This document shows positions 16,413-23,787 of a stretch of DNA of 64,000 nt, piece by piece. The notes below the pieces were generated by a model. The model was not told the origin of the DNA and did not search any database. It worked only from the letters and a program-made list of their open reading frames with translations. Every line of letters starts with the position of its first letter. Within the stretch, counting starts at the first letter, position 1. The position numbers were made by a program, and so were the translations under genes. The stretch spans positions 1 through 64,000 of the forward strand of contig JAJTZB010000006.1 in the NCBI GenBank assembly GCA_032906765.1. Direction: 5' to 3'. The stretch is from Nitrososphaerales archaeon. GTDB taxonomy: Archaea > Thermoproteota > Nitrososphaeria > Nitrososphaerales > Gagatemarchaeaceae.

Positions 16413-17563
16413 ACCGCCCTCCGTATCCACCTCGTGCTCTCGAAGGAGAGCCGGACAGGATATTGAAAGGAGACGAGGCCGGGCTGGAACTGCCTCAGTC
16501 CGAGCGGAGCGCCGTCGAGGCTGATTGACACTTCGCTGCCTTCGGCCGTGCGGACTACGGGCACCACGATGACAATCCTTCCGCCCGGCCTCAGCGCGTC
16601 CGCCATGGAAGCCAGGGCGTGCGCATAGGTTTCCCCGGCTGGCTCGACAAGCTCGGTTGCGGTTGCAGTTCCCAGCCTTGACTCGATGCGAGGCAATAGG
16701 ACCGGCTCGGTGACCACCGCGTCGACCTTCTCGCTTCCCAAGGCCGACCCGAGGTTCGTGGCGTCTCCGAGCTTCAGTGCGAAGGTACCCCGTGCGCCCG
16801 AGTTCTTCGCCCACATGAGGTTCCTCTTCGCGTCGCGGAGGCGGCGCGGATTCGAATCCATCCCTATGCACGTGAACGACTTGAAGAGGCCTTCTGTGAG
16901 TATTGTCCCGGAACCGCAGAAGGGGTCGAGCAGCTTCTGCCCTGCTGAGAGACCGGAGAGGTTGAGCAACAACTGGGCCAGTCTCGGAGACAAAGAGATC
17001 TCTGGATGCGGCGATGGCTTGGCGAGATCCCTCTCCCTCATTTGCGCAGGGTCTGGAACCCACGCGGTCGGCCCCAGCCCGTAGCCGCCTTTGTACGGGA
17101 AAGCGATGATGTCGAGGGCGTCTCGTGAGACGACCTGCTCGGCCAGTAGCTCGCCGTCTCTCGGTCTGAGGAGCTTGACCTTCTTCGAGCCCGCGGCCCT
17201 GAAGGCGTCCAGCATGAACCTCGTGAGCGCCTCGTGGTCTCCCTCCGGCACCTCGTAGGCGCTGACAGCGAACCTCTCTACGTCGGTTTCCTTGAGAATC
17301 GTTCTGATCAGCTGGTCGATTACACCCTCGTCTCCTGTGAAGTGGGCCAGCAAGGGAGAGAGCTTGTGGACCCCCGCCAGCTTGGTCACCGAACGCTGGG
17401 ACTGAGGGTCGAGTTCGGCCACGCAGACGCGCTCGCATGGCATCTCGACCTTCCTTATTCCATCGACCTTGGAGCACGCTTCTAGCACTGAAAGCGCTCC
17501 GAAGACGAGGACCAGTGCCAGCCTGTCGGCGCTACTGATTGCGCGGGGGAGGACATACGGCAA
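16388..17563 (-). CDS. THUMP-type tRNA guanosine-N2 methyltransferase (Trm11/Trm-G10 family)
   Basis: A 391-aa protein with an N-terminal THUMP-like RNA-binding half (about 1-170) and a Rossmann methyltransferase half. Motif I is LDPFCGSGTILTEG near residue 235. The family makes N2-methylguanosine at tRNA position 10. The usual DPPY catalytic motif is replaced by VVTEPVLLPR near residue 300, a variant that may change activity. It begins at TTG 17563. Overlap with the SPOUT gene pairs two tRNA-modifying enzymes tail to tail. Confidence 0.8.
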   Translation of the reverse strand: MPYVLPRAISSADRLALVLVFGALSVLEACSKVDGIRKVEMPCERVCVAELDPQSQRSVTKLAGVHKLSPLLAHFTGDEGVIDQLIRTILKETDVERFAVSAYEVPEGDHEALTRFMLDAFRAAGSKKVKLLRPRDGELLAEQVVSRDALDIIAFPYKGGYGLGPTAWVPDPAQMRERDLAKPSPHPEISLSPRLAQLLLNLSGLSAGQKLLDPFCGSGTILTEGLFKSFTCIGMDSNPRRLRDAKRNLMWAKNSGARGTFALKLGDATNLGSALGSEKVDAVVTEPVLLPRIESRLGTATATELVEPAGETYAHALASMADALRPGGRIVIVVPVVRTAEGSEVSISLDGAPLGLRQFQPGLVSFQYPVRLSFESTRWIRRAVYVFESRR

Positions 17564-17587
17564 TTAGATTCTCTTGTAGGCTCGACG

Positions 17588-17827
17588 TCAGGCCTTCTTT
17601 AGTTTGACCTCAACGACGACAGCCTTGTGGTCATGTCGAAGAGATTTGATGAACCACTAAGGCAACAGAACTTGGGGACGTAGAATGTAATAGCCTCGTC
17701 GACACCGAAGCCGCGTTGAGGTACCGCCCTTCTCGAACATGACGGACTGGTCGGTGATGTGCAGGACTGCCTCTTCCCCATCCACTCTGACCCTGCTAGC
17801 CGTCTTCCCTTCTTCTGACCCTCCCAA
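17588..17827 (-). pseudogene. Small gene interrupted by one in-frame TAG
   Basis: From a TTG at 17827 (after AAGGTAGG) the minus strand reads 79 sense codons with a single TAG at 17657-17659. The first part contains SRVRVDGEEAVLHITDQS and the last part HKAVVVEVKLKKA. Both look like strands of a small beta-rich domain. The frame is otherwise intact, so the simplest reading is a recent nonsense mutation. No family is recognised. Confidence 0.4.
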
Positions 17828-17865
17828 CCTACCTTACGCTTCCCGAATCGTTGTGTGACTGTGCA

Positions 17866-17875
17866 ACATATAACC
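17866..17875 (+). promoter_or_regulatory. TATA box for the SRPBCC gene
   Basis: ACATATAACC is centred about 35 nt before the ATG at 17905. Its reverse (GGTTATATGT) could serve the minus-strand pseudogene. Confidence 0.5.
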
Positions 17876-17904
17876 ACCCCGCCCCGCCTTGAGTCGAGCT
17901 TCCC

Positions 17905-18312
17905 ATGCGATTCCTTGAGAGCTGCGAATTCAGCGGAGACCCAGGTCCGGTCTGGGGCAAGGTCTCCAACCTTGACGGAATCCCCGCCTATTGGCACGGG
18001 ACCAAGGAATTCAGAGTGACTGGAAGAGGGGAGAAGACCACGGCCGATGTAGTCTTCGCGTTCGGAGGAAAGGGAAAGGCGGAGGTCATTGTTGACGAGA
18101 AGAGCAGGATGCTCACAATCAAATACGTAGACGGACCGTTCAGGGGCAAGCAGACGGTGGCCGTCAAGGACGACGCAGTCGAAGCCGAATGGGACGTGAC
18201 GTTCAAAGGCGCATTCAAAATACTGGGGCCTTGGAATGCCTCTCACTTCAGGTCCGGGACCCGCAACGCGCTGAAGAGGCTCTGCGCAGGCTCAGCGGCT
18301 GCGTCTTCATGA
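17905..18312 (+). CDS. SRPBCC/START-like domain protein
   Basis: A 135-aa single-domain protein. The pattern beta-strand (RFLESCEFSGDPGPVWGKV), long loop, multi-stranded sheet and C-terminal helix (SHFRSGTRNALKRL) fits the SRPBCC (Bet v1/CoxG-like) fold, which binds hydrophobic ligands. The ligand is unknown. The gene stands alone with its own TATA box. Confidence 0.55.
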   Translation: MRFLESCEFSGDPGPVWGKVSNLDGIPAYWHGTKEFRVTGRGEKTTADVVFAFGGKGKAEVIVDEKSRMLTIKYVDGPFRGKQTVAVKDDAVEAEWDVTFKGAFKILGPWNASHFRSGTRNALKRLCAGSAAASS

Positions 18313-18396
18313 ACCTCCGCCACCGAAAACAGCTATGCGTCGGGCAGTCCCGCGCGCCAGCGGTGCCCAAGACGACGGGCCCGTCGAATGATGTTG

Positions 18397-18876
18397 CTAC
18401 CTCCGAATCAATAGCCTTCTAATCGCCTCGCCGATGCTCCAAACCTCGATTATCCCCGAATCCCTGATTCTGTCGAAATCCCTGTCGTTGGTGATCAGGA
18501 CAGCGCCCGACTGGAGGCATGTCGCCGCGTGTAAAATGTCTGCGGCTTCCCGTTCTGGGAGGTACGGCCTGCAGCGTGCCACAGCTTCCTCCCCGATTTC
18601 CATAACTCCGCGCATCTTCCCTGTGAGTTGCCCGAGAATCAATTCGCTTGTCTCGGAATTCAACTCCTCGGCTAGTCGCTTGTACTCGTCGAACAGCCAG
18701 AGGTTGCCGAATAGCTCCAGCTCGGTATCGGTGACCAATCTCATCAAGAGGGTCAGAGAACCGGTGTCAGTACGGGCTGTTCGGCTGAGCCTTGAGAAGG
18801 GCTTTATCGCTGAAACGAAGACGTTTGTATCAACCACGAAGCGTCTTGGGGCGCTCTCCCTTTCTGACTCGCTCAT
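18397..18876 (-). CDS. vapC: VapC-type PIN toxin
   Basis: A 159-aa PIN-domain RNase. The first acidic motif is VVDTNVF near residue 14; a conserved Glu lies mid-domain (FDEYKRL); EREAADILHAATCL and ITNDRDF supply the second and third acidic sites. VapC toxins cut tRNA or rRNA when free of antitoxin. Its start overlaps the upstream AbrB-type antitoxin gene by 47 nt; a later start near the VVDTN motif is possible. The catalytic residues are intact. Confidence 0.85.
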   Translation of the reverse strand: MSESERESAPRRFVVDTNVFVSAIKPFSRLSRTARTDTGSLTLLMRLVTDTELELFGNLWLFDEYKRLAEELNSETSELILGQLTGKMRGVMEIGEEAVARCRPYLPEREAADILHAATCLQSGAVLITNDRDFDRIRDSGIIEVWSIGEAIRRLLIRR

Positions 18877-19105
18877 TCGACTCCTCTTCGACTCTTCTGG
18901 CTATCGCACCCACATCTTTCCCCTTAAGCTCCACTCTGAGTCGATCTGCGATTTCCTTCATGTCGAGTTTCTTCAGGATTAGGACTCCCCTGCCTGTCTC
19001 TGCCACGAGAAGCGCGCTATCCTCCCTCAGATTCATCCTCTCCCTGATCTCCTTGGGAATCACCACCCTCCCCGCCTTGTCTATCGTCGTTATGGATTCT
19101 GCCAT
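18830..19105 (-). CDS. vapB: AbrB/SpoVT-type VapB antitoxin
   Basis: A 91-aa protein with an N-terminal swapped-hairpin DNA-binding domain (ITTIDKAGRVVIPKEIRERM), the hallmark of AbrB/MazE-like antitoxins. A C-terminal tail that should wrap the toxin follows. It is expected to repress its own operon. It lies directly upstream of and overlapping vapC. Short AT-rich repeats (CCATTATGG) just upstream may be operator sites. Confidence 0.85.
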   Translation of the reverse strand: MAESITTIDKAGRVVIPKEIRERMNLREDSALLVAETGRGVLILKKLDMKEIADRLRVELKGKDVGAIARRVEEESNERVRKGERPKTLRG

Positions 19106-19228
19106 TCTACCACTAATACCATAATGGCACTAGATAAGCGTACCTGTCGCGCGGGTCTTCCATGGCAAAGTGGGCGATTAAGTGCAGCAGGCAAATGGAA
19201 GTGAGCCTTGTGCGCGATCGTCTTCTAC

Positions 19229-19459
19229 ATGAAACTGATCAAGGGCAAGCTATACCCTAGGGCAGCTAGGACCGGCCCCTACGCCTTCGCCCAGGAGGTC
19301 AGCAGGGTGCACGGCAAGGTGGTCACGAGGTACATCGGCATCGCGAAGTTGCCAAAGAACGCGGCTGTAACAGAAAGCGGCAGCGAATTGGACGAGACGA
19401 ATGCAATAGAAAAGGGCGAGGAGCACAACAACCACAGCCGCGAACCCGAACAGGTTTAG
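19229..19459 (+). CDS. Small conserved-looking protein
   Basis: From ATG 19229 the 76-aa product reads MKLIKGKLYPRAAR, then SRVHGKVVTRYIGIAKLP. This resembles the short N-terminal beta domain that precedes the catalytic part in some IS4/IS1634-like transposases (Rv-GK-xxRYIG). No transposase follows. It may be a remnant or a stand-alone adaptor protein. A TTG at 19208 gives a longer version. Confidence 0.4.
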   Translation: MKLIKGKLYPRAARTGPYAFAQEVSRVHGKVVTRYIGIAKLPKNAAVTESGSELDETNAIEKGEEHNNHSREPEQV

Positions 19460-19586
19460 CAGGAACCGGTCCGAATTCAGGATCAGTCAAACAGAGGCAG
19501 AAGCCTCCTTCCTCGCCTCGCTCAACTGGTACGGCATAGCGGCGGAGCGCGACTGCAGGGTAGTCGATTGGTCTTCGTTAAGATGC

Positions 19587-19946
19587 GTGCGCTGCAAGGC
19601 GGAGTTCACTGTTGACGGCGGCGATGCCTTGATCATAGGTCCTCACGACCCGCTTCCCACTACCAAGTGTTTTGAGTGCGGCGGCGAGGCGGTTCCTAGG
19701 GCGTTCCTGCCGGACCTTGTCCTGAGCCGCAAGAGGAGGGTTGTAGTAGAAATCTCAGGCAAGAAAAGCTCCATCCACGACCGCGCCAAGGTCGATTTCT
19801 ACAACAGGGCGGGTGTCTGCTGGGTCGAGGTCACCAACGAAACAGCAAGGTCGCCCGATGCTGTGAAGGCAATCTGCCAAGCTCTGGCGCTATCAGTCGG
19901 GTCGTCACATCCAGAGAGGGTTTGGGCGTGCGAGGGGTTTTCGTGA
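19587..19946 (+). CDS. PD-(D/E)XK-like nuclease ORF, start missing
   Basis: The 119-aa frame from GTG 19587 carries CVRCKAEF and CFECGG Cys pairs, then a strand RRVVVEISGKKSSIHDRAKVD and VCWVEVTNE, resembling a restriction-endonuclease-like core with E-x-x-GK. The frame is open upstream to 19410 and that stretch also looks coding (TEAEASFLASLNWYGIAAER), but it has no ATG, GTG or TTG. The true N-terminus may lie there through a frameshift with the preceding ORF, or the gene may be broken. It ends close to the tRNA fragment. Confidence 0.4.
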   Translation: MRCKAEFTVDGGDALIIGPHDPLPTTKCFECGGEAVPRAFLPDLVLSRKRRVVVEISGKKSSIHDRAKVDFYNRAGVCWVEVTNETARSPDAVKAICQALALSVGSSHPERVWACEGFS

Positions 19947-19998
19947 AGAGAAGAGACGATCACGACGAGTGGGGACATCGACCCTCCAAAGAGAACCG

Positions 19999-20038
19999 GG
20001 GGGAGCAGGTAACCCGGGTTCAAATCCCGGCGACCGCA
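19999..20038 (+). pseudogene. 3' fragment of a tRNA gene
   Basis: A complete T-arm, CCGGG-TTCAAAT-CCCGG, followed by CGACCGC and discriminator A, is the 3' part of a tRNA. The matching 5' acceptor strand (GCGGTCG) is absent from the preceding 150 nt, as are a D-arm and an anticodon arm. It is a fragment rather than a gene, of the kind left at integration sites. Its last 17 bases recur at 2639 and partly at 21018. Confidence 0.7.
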
Positions 20039-20087
20039 CACTAACTTTGGTCAGATACATTATAGGCTCAAAGCAAGAGAGGAAGGG

Positions 20088-20912
20088 TCAATCTCGACCT
20101 ACTCCTTCAAGGAACTGTCTGGTCCTCAAAGGCTTCCAACCCAGTGTTTTCTCGATTTTTCTGGTTGATATGTAAGGCGCAGCACAAGCAATGTTGAAAA
20201 CTTGGCCGTAGGCTTTCTGGTTCAAAGTAGCAAGCAAGAATGCTCGAACGACGTCGTCGACGTGAATATTCGCACCGTCATCGACCTGCTTTTGATCTAC
20301 GAAAACGTACTCTATTCTGAAGACCGTGACCGGTAACCCGTACTGATGGTGATACATCAAGCAAAGCTTCTCAAGCGCCAGTTTCACAACTGCGTATGCA
20401 GGTCCAGGGTCTCCATCCCAAAGCTCGGGTCTGCACACCGCATCTTCGTCAGCGGCGTTCTCCGATAGAGGACGACCCCGGAGGGAAATCGTGCGTTGGG
20501 TATCCCCATAGACCGCAGAACTGCTCGAAAAGAGCAAGTGCTTCACTCTGTGGGACCGCGCTGCTTCGAGCAGATTGAGGGTGCCTCTGATGTTGGCCCC
20601 GAACAAGTCTGGAAGTGGGAGTCTGTGTCTCCAAGTAAAGCCGTCCCAGTTGATTGCAAGATGGTAAATGATATTCACCCCGCGTGTGGCTTCCTCAACG
20701 GTGCGCCTGTCCACCATTCCTCCATGCAACTCGTCTTTACCAATACCAAAGAATTCCATACCATCGTGTGACTTCAATTCACTGAGCTCTCCATACCTTG
20801 TGTCGAGAACCCTCACTTTCTGACCGTCGTCCAGCAATCTGCGCACAAGCCTAGATCCGAGGAGCCCAGATCCGCCTGTCACAAGAGAGACATTTCTTGT
20901 TCTGCTTGGCAT
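20088..20912 (-). CDS. NAD-dependent epimerase/dehydratase (extended SDR)
   Basis: A 274-aa sugar-nucleotide-type short-chain dehydrogenase. The NAD-binding glycine motif is TGGSGLLGSRLVRRLL near residue 12. SSSSAVYGD near 130 and YAVVK (about 173-177) supply the catalytic Ser and Tyr-Lys. It is slightly short at the C-terminus compared with GalE-like enzymes. The substrate is probably a nucleotide sugar, unproven. The gene is lower in GC than its surroundings and is flanked by tRNA-end-like repeats (20026-20036 and 21019-21029), so it may be a mobile cassette. Confidence 0.85.
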   Translation of the reverse strand: MPSRTRNVSLVTGGSGLLGSRLVRRLLDDGQKVRVLDTRYGELSELKSHDGMEFFGIGKDELHGGMVDRRTVEEATRGVNIIYHLAINWDGFTWRHRLPLPDLFGANIRGTLNLLEAARSHRVKHLLFSSSSAVYGDTQRTISLRGRPLSENAADEDAVCRPELWDGDPGPAYAVVKLALEKLCLMYHHQYGLPVTVFRIEYVFVDQKQVDDGANIHVDDVVRAFLLATLNQKAYGQVFNIACAAPYISTRKIEKTLGWKPLRTRQFLEGVGRD

Positions 20913-21017
20913 GCCTTAGCTTGCGCCGCATCGAAATCCATTAACCTTTACCCCTCTTACAAGCCGTCGTTAGGGTATCGCCTCGAATGGATTTCCACCC
21001 ATCTTGTTGGGTGGTAT

Positions 21018-21029
21018 TCCCGGCGACCG
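21018..21029 (+). repeat. tRNA-3'-end-like repeat, copy 3 (partial)
   Basis: TCCCGGCGACCG matches the core of the repeats at 2639 and 20022. It follows a 7-bp hairpin (CCACCCA ... TGGGTGG, 20992-21014). Confidence 0.45.
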
Positions 21030-21096
21030 TACCCATGCCTAGAGAGCAAATGATTCTCCGTTCGTTTCGTTAAATTCTTACAGGCTATTCCCCCAC

Positions 21097-21759
21097 GTGG
21101 TCCGAATTCTCTGGTTCAAGGAGACGAGCCGCTGGGCGAGGAGGGGAATACCTCTCAGGGTGGTCTGGGTCAGCCCGAGGCAGCTGGTGATCCTTCTCTC
21201 GTCCTTCTTGGTCGGCATGGTCTTCTCTTCCCCACTTCCGACGGCCACGCTGAAGCTAATCCCTGCCAGCTCGTTCCTTCTCGCCGGCCTGGTGCTGGCC
21301 TTCTGGAGGGTGAAAATGCTGACGCCGGAGCAGCTCATTCTGGTTAGGCTCCGCGGGCTCACGACGATTGCGCCTCGGGCGAAGGTGAAGGGGAGCGGCA
21401 GAGAGGAGGCTCTTGGGATGAAGCCTGAGGCGGAGGAAGAAATGGCCTTCCAGATGGAGGCCGACAGCGCGGAGTCGTTCACCCCGCTGTCCATAAGCGG
21501 AAGGTGGAAGAGGACGAAGCTCCCTAGGAAGGTCTCCCTCTGCGTGGACGGAGTGCCCAGGCCTGGGGCCGAGGCCCTGGCCACGCCCATCAGCGAGACT
21601 GAGAGCGGCTACACGATAATCTTCCCGCTGACCATCGCGGACATCGGCGTACACGAGCTAGAGGTGAGGGTCGAGGGCGAGGAGAAGCCCGTCTACAGGA
21701 GGAAGGTGGACGTGAAGGTGAAGGGGACGAGGTCGCTGGAGATGAAGTGGGTCTCTTGA
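21097..21759 (+). CDS. Two-TM membrane protein with cytoplasmic or surface C-domain
   Basis: A 220-aa protein. Residues 27-45 and about 52-70 form two membrane helices close to the N-terminus (PRQLVILLSSFLVGMVF; SSFLLAGLVLAFW), followed by a charged ~145-residue domain. The N-terminal layout is reminiscent of PrgI/VirB3-like inner-membrane proteins, but the likeness is weak. I do not recognise the family. The start is a GTG at 21097. Confidence 0.55.
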   Translation: MVRILWFKETSRWARRGIPLRVVWVSPRQLVILLSSFLVGMVFSSPLPTATLKLIPASSFLLAGLVLAFWRVKMLTPEQLILVRLRGLTTIAPRAKVKGSGREEALGMKPEAEEEMAFQMEADSAESFTPLSISGRWKRTKLPRKVSLCVDGVPRPGAEALATPISETESGYTIIFPLTIADIGVHELEVRVEGEEKPVYRRKVDVKVKGTRSLEMKWVS

Positions 21760-21788
21760 TCATCCTGCCAAGTCACTTGCACTGACGG

Positions 21789-22451
21789 CTAGGTTTCTCT
21801 CAGAATTCCGGCGATGTCCCTCCTAAGCTGCAGGACGGAACGAAATTGAAATGACCGCTTAATCCCAACTCGCACGGCCCCGACGACATTGGCCTCATTG
21901 TCGTCGATAAACACTGCCTGGTTAGGTGGTGCACCCACCTGCTTGAGAACGTGTTGGTAAGCCCGTCTGCTAGGCTTTACTGCTCCTATCTCGCATGAAG
22001 CAAATAACCCATCAAACAGCGTGTCCCACCCAAGTCTCCTTCCCATCTCGACATGAGGAGGAGAAGTGTTCGAGAGTGCGTATACCCTGTATCCCCTGTG
22101 CCGCAGCAGTCTGATGATTTCCACTGTTCCTCTCCTCAGTCTGGCGAGCCTCTGGATCGGGAATGTTAGGAGCCAATCCGCGTCATCTCCCTTCTTCATC
22201 TTCTTTCCCACTCTTCTGAGACAGGTAGCGATGTAATCATGAGAGGAGAGTCCGCCGGATTCAAATTCCACAAGGCCTTCTTCCATCACCTGTTTCATTC
22301 TGCCAAACGGAACCTCGTACCTATCGGCAACGAACTTGACGAGTGGATCGTTGTTCTTCCACTTGGTGACTACGCCTCCCATGTCAAAGATGAAGAGAGG
22401 TTGCGTTGATTTAGACTCGGTGAGTGCACCCAATCTTTTCTCAAGCTCCAC
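21789..22451 (-). CDS. HAD-superfamily hydrolase
   Basis: A 220-aa phosphatase-type protein of the DhlB/HAD-IA group: motif I is FIFDMGGVV near residue 19 (variant DxGGV form), motif II YALSNTSPP near 125, Lys in GAVKPSRRAY near 158, and motif III FIDDNEANVVGA near 186. The substrate is unknown. The GTG start lies beside a TATA-like element shared with the divergent ECW gene. Confidence 0.82.
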   Translation of the reverse strand: MELEKRLGALTESKSTQPLFIFDMGGVVTKWKNNDPLVKFVADRYEVPFGRMKQVMEEGLVEFESGGLSSHDYIATCLRRVGKKMKKGDDADWLLTFPIQRLARLRRGTVEIIRLLRHRGYRVYALSNTSPPHVEMGRRLGWDTLFDGLFASCEIGAVKPSRRAYQHVLKQVGAPPNQAVFIDDNEANVVGAVRVGIKRSFQFRSVLQLRRDIAGILRET

Positions 22452-22461
22452 CGTTAAATCG
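22452..22461 (+). promoter_or_regulatory. TATA box of the ECW/LAGLIDADG module (locus A)
   Basis: CGTTAAATCG is centred 26-27 nt before the ATG at 22483, predicting a leaderless message. Confidence 0.5.
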
Positions 22462-22482
22462 ATTCAATCCTCCTTTTTCAAG

Positions 22483-22903
22483 ATGTCCTATATCTATGAG
22501 GTCGGTCCCATCAACTACTTCAACCTCAGCGAGACCGAAAGGAACGCCGTTCTCTCAGGGTTCCATACAGGGTGCACGAGGTCTTCCCATACAAGGGCAG
22601 GTCGATCGTAGCAGACTACTTTCTTCCCAGGATGAACCTCGTGGTGGAGTGCTGGATGAGCGAGAGCAGGCGGGGGTCGCGCTGGGCTGGATGGAGAGGA
22701 ACGGCATCTACGTCGACTACATGTTCAGGAGGCTGAAAGAGGTGTACCCTGGGATCAAGTGCGGCGCCCTCGTGGAGGCCACTCAGATTGACCTTCCGTC
22801 GCTGAGGGAGTGGGTGGGTGCTGTTATGCCCCACGCGGATTGGATTGCGTTCACCATGGAGGAGTTCGCGTCGGTCATCGGAGGCGTTCTGGGTGCCGAG
22901 TGA
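22483..22903 (+). pseudogene. ECW-family nuclease-like gene, two frameshifts (locus A)
   Basis: Reading three frames in turn gives a protein similar to those at 36793 and 37224. It runs MSYIYEVGPINYFNLSETER, then VPYRVHEVFPYKGRS-IVADYF and NLVVECW, then GVALGWMERNGIYVDYMF and a tail ending EEFASVIGGVLGAE. The first shift lies near 22555. The second falls in a G-run (CGGGGGTCGC, about 22669-22678), where one missing G explains it. The Asp and Glu-Cys-Trp core of the family is kept. The downstream LAGLIDADG gene overlaps its 3' end by 11 nt. Confidence 0.6.
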
Positions 22904-23747
22904 AGGGACCAGGCCGCCTGTTCACAGCCCCGAGTTCAAGCCGTACTTCGAAGGCGTGATCAAATCGAGCAAAGGGCTGCTGGAAGCTGTGGAGAGGATG
23001 GGATACGGAGGTCCTTCGTCAGTACGGTATCATATGAAGAAGCTTGGTATCGAGGACCCTGACCATTGGTATGTTAGACCGCCTGCTTGGAGCCACAAGT
23101 TCGCGAGCTATTTCGAGGATATCGTGAAGACGAGCAAGAACGCCAGAGAGGCCGCGAACAGACTGGGCTACGCGGCACCGTGTATGATCTATCATCACGT
23201 GAAAAGGCTGGGAATCGAGACGCCGGAAGGATGGCTGTTGAAGCCGGGAGTGCGCAGGCAACGCCAGGGAATGGTGCCGGAGGTCATAATGCACGATGCA
23301 ATCGATAGGGCATGGTCGGGTGGTCTGGTTCAGGGAGAATCGGGCATCGTCGCTCACTATTCCAAGAGAACAGATGTCACGTCCCTCGAGCTTAGGACAG
23401 GAATGACGGAAGAGGCTCCGATTTTCAAACTTTGCGACTGCTTCGGAGTCGCCCGGCCGCAAAAACCGAGGCCTAGACATGGCAAGCTGAAGCCCATTTG
23501 GGAATGTGTGGCTGGAGGGTTGAGAGCTTACCGTGTCTTACAAGAGCTACTTCCTTTTCTTCTTGGTGGCAAGCTGAAAGAAGCCGAAAGAGCTTTGGAG
23601 TTCTTCGCCCCGGATGGGTACCACAAGGGTCATTTTGGAGGATATGATGTCTGGCCCCGGGACCAATTTCCGTCAAGATCAAAGGGGCGTCCAGCTCTAA
23701 CTCGCGAACAGCCTCGTCTACAGGAGGCGAAGCGGAATGAAGGTTAA
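22893..23747 (+). CDS. LAGLIDADG endonuclease with two N-terminal repeats (locus A)
   Basis: The 284-aa product starts at GTG 22893. Two ~45-residue repeats come first: PYFEGVIKSSKGL ... YHMKKLGIEDP and SYFEDIVKTSKNA ... HHVKRLGIETP. They look like helix-turn-helix units for DNA binding. A LAGLIDADG-like motif WSGGLVQGESGIVAHYS (near residue 137) and its downstream strands follow. The motif has Ser where Gly is usual. The order repeats-then-nuclease suggests a site-specific homing enzyme. It overlaps the ECW remnant, as HNH genes do at the other loci, and ends just before L10e. Confidence 0.6.
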   Translation: MPSEGTRPPVHSPEFKPYFEGVIKSSKGLLEAVERMGYGGPSSVRYHMKKLGIEDPDHWYVRPPAWSHKFASYFEDIVKTSKNAREAANRLGYAAPCMIYHHVKRLGIETPEGWLLKPGVRRQRQGMVPEVIMHDAIDRAWSGGLVQGESGIVAHYSKRTDVTSLELRTGMTEEAPIFKLCDCFGVARPQKPRPRHGKLKPIWECVAGGLRAYRVLQELLPFLLGGKLKEAERALEFFAPDGYHKGHFGGYDVWPRDQFPSRSKGRPALTREQPRLQEAKRNEG

Positions 23748-23776
23748 TTAGGAGTCCCCAGGGGCGGATTCTCGAA

Positions 23777-23781
23777 GGTGA
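23777..23781 (+). promoter_or_regulatory. Ribosome-binding motif GGTGA deciding the L10e start
   Basis: GGTGA, six bases (GGGATA), then ATC at 23788. An ATA three bases earlier is the only other candidate upstream of the conserved N-terminus. Confidence 0.5.
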
Positions 23782-23787
23782 GGGATA

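Noticed and set aside
15690-17477. 595-codon minus-strand open frame
   Set aside because: It runs through the SPOUT gene antisense and the Trm11-type gene in another frame. The composition (Arg, Gly, Pro-rich) is that of a high-GC shadow frame.
19950-20040. Complete tRNA gene
   Set aside because: T-arm and 3' acceptor strand are clear, but no matching 5' acceptor strand, D-arm or anticodon arm lies upstream.
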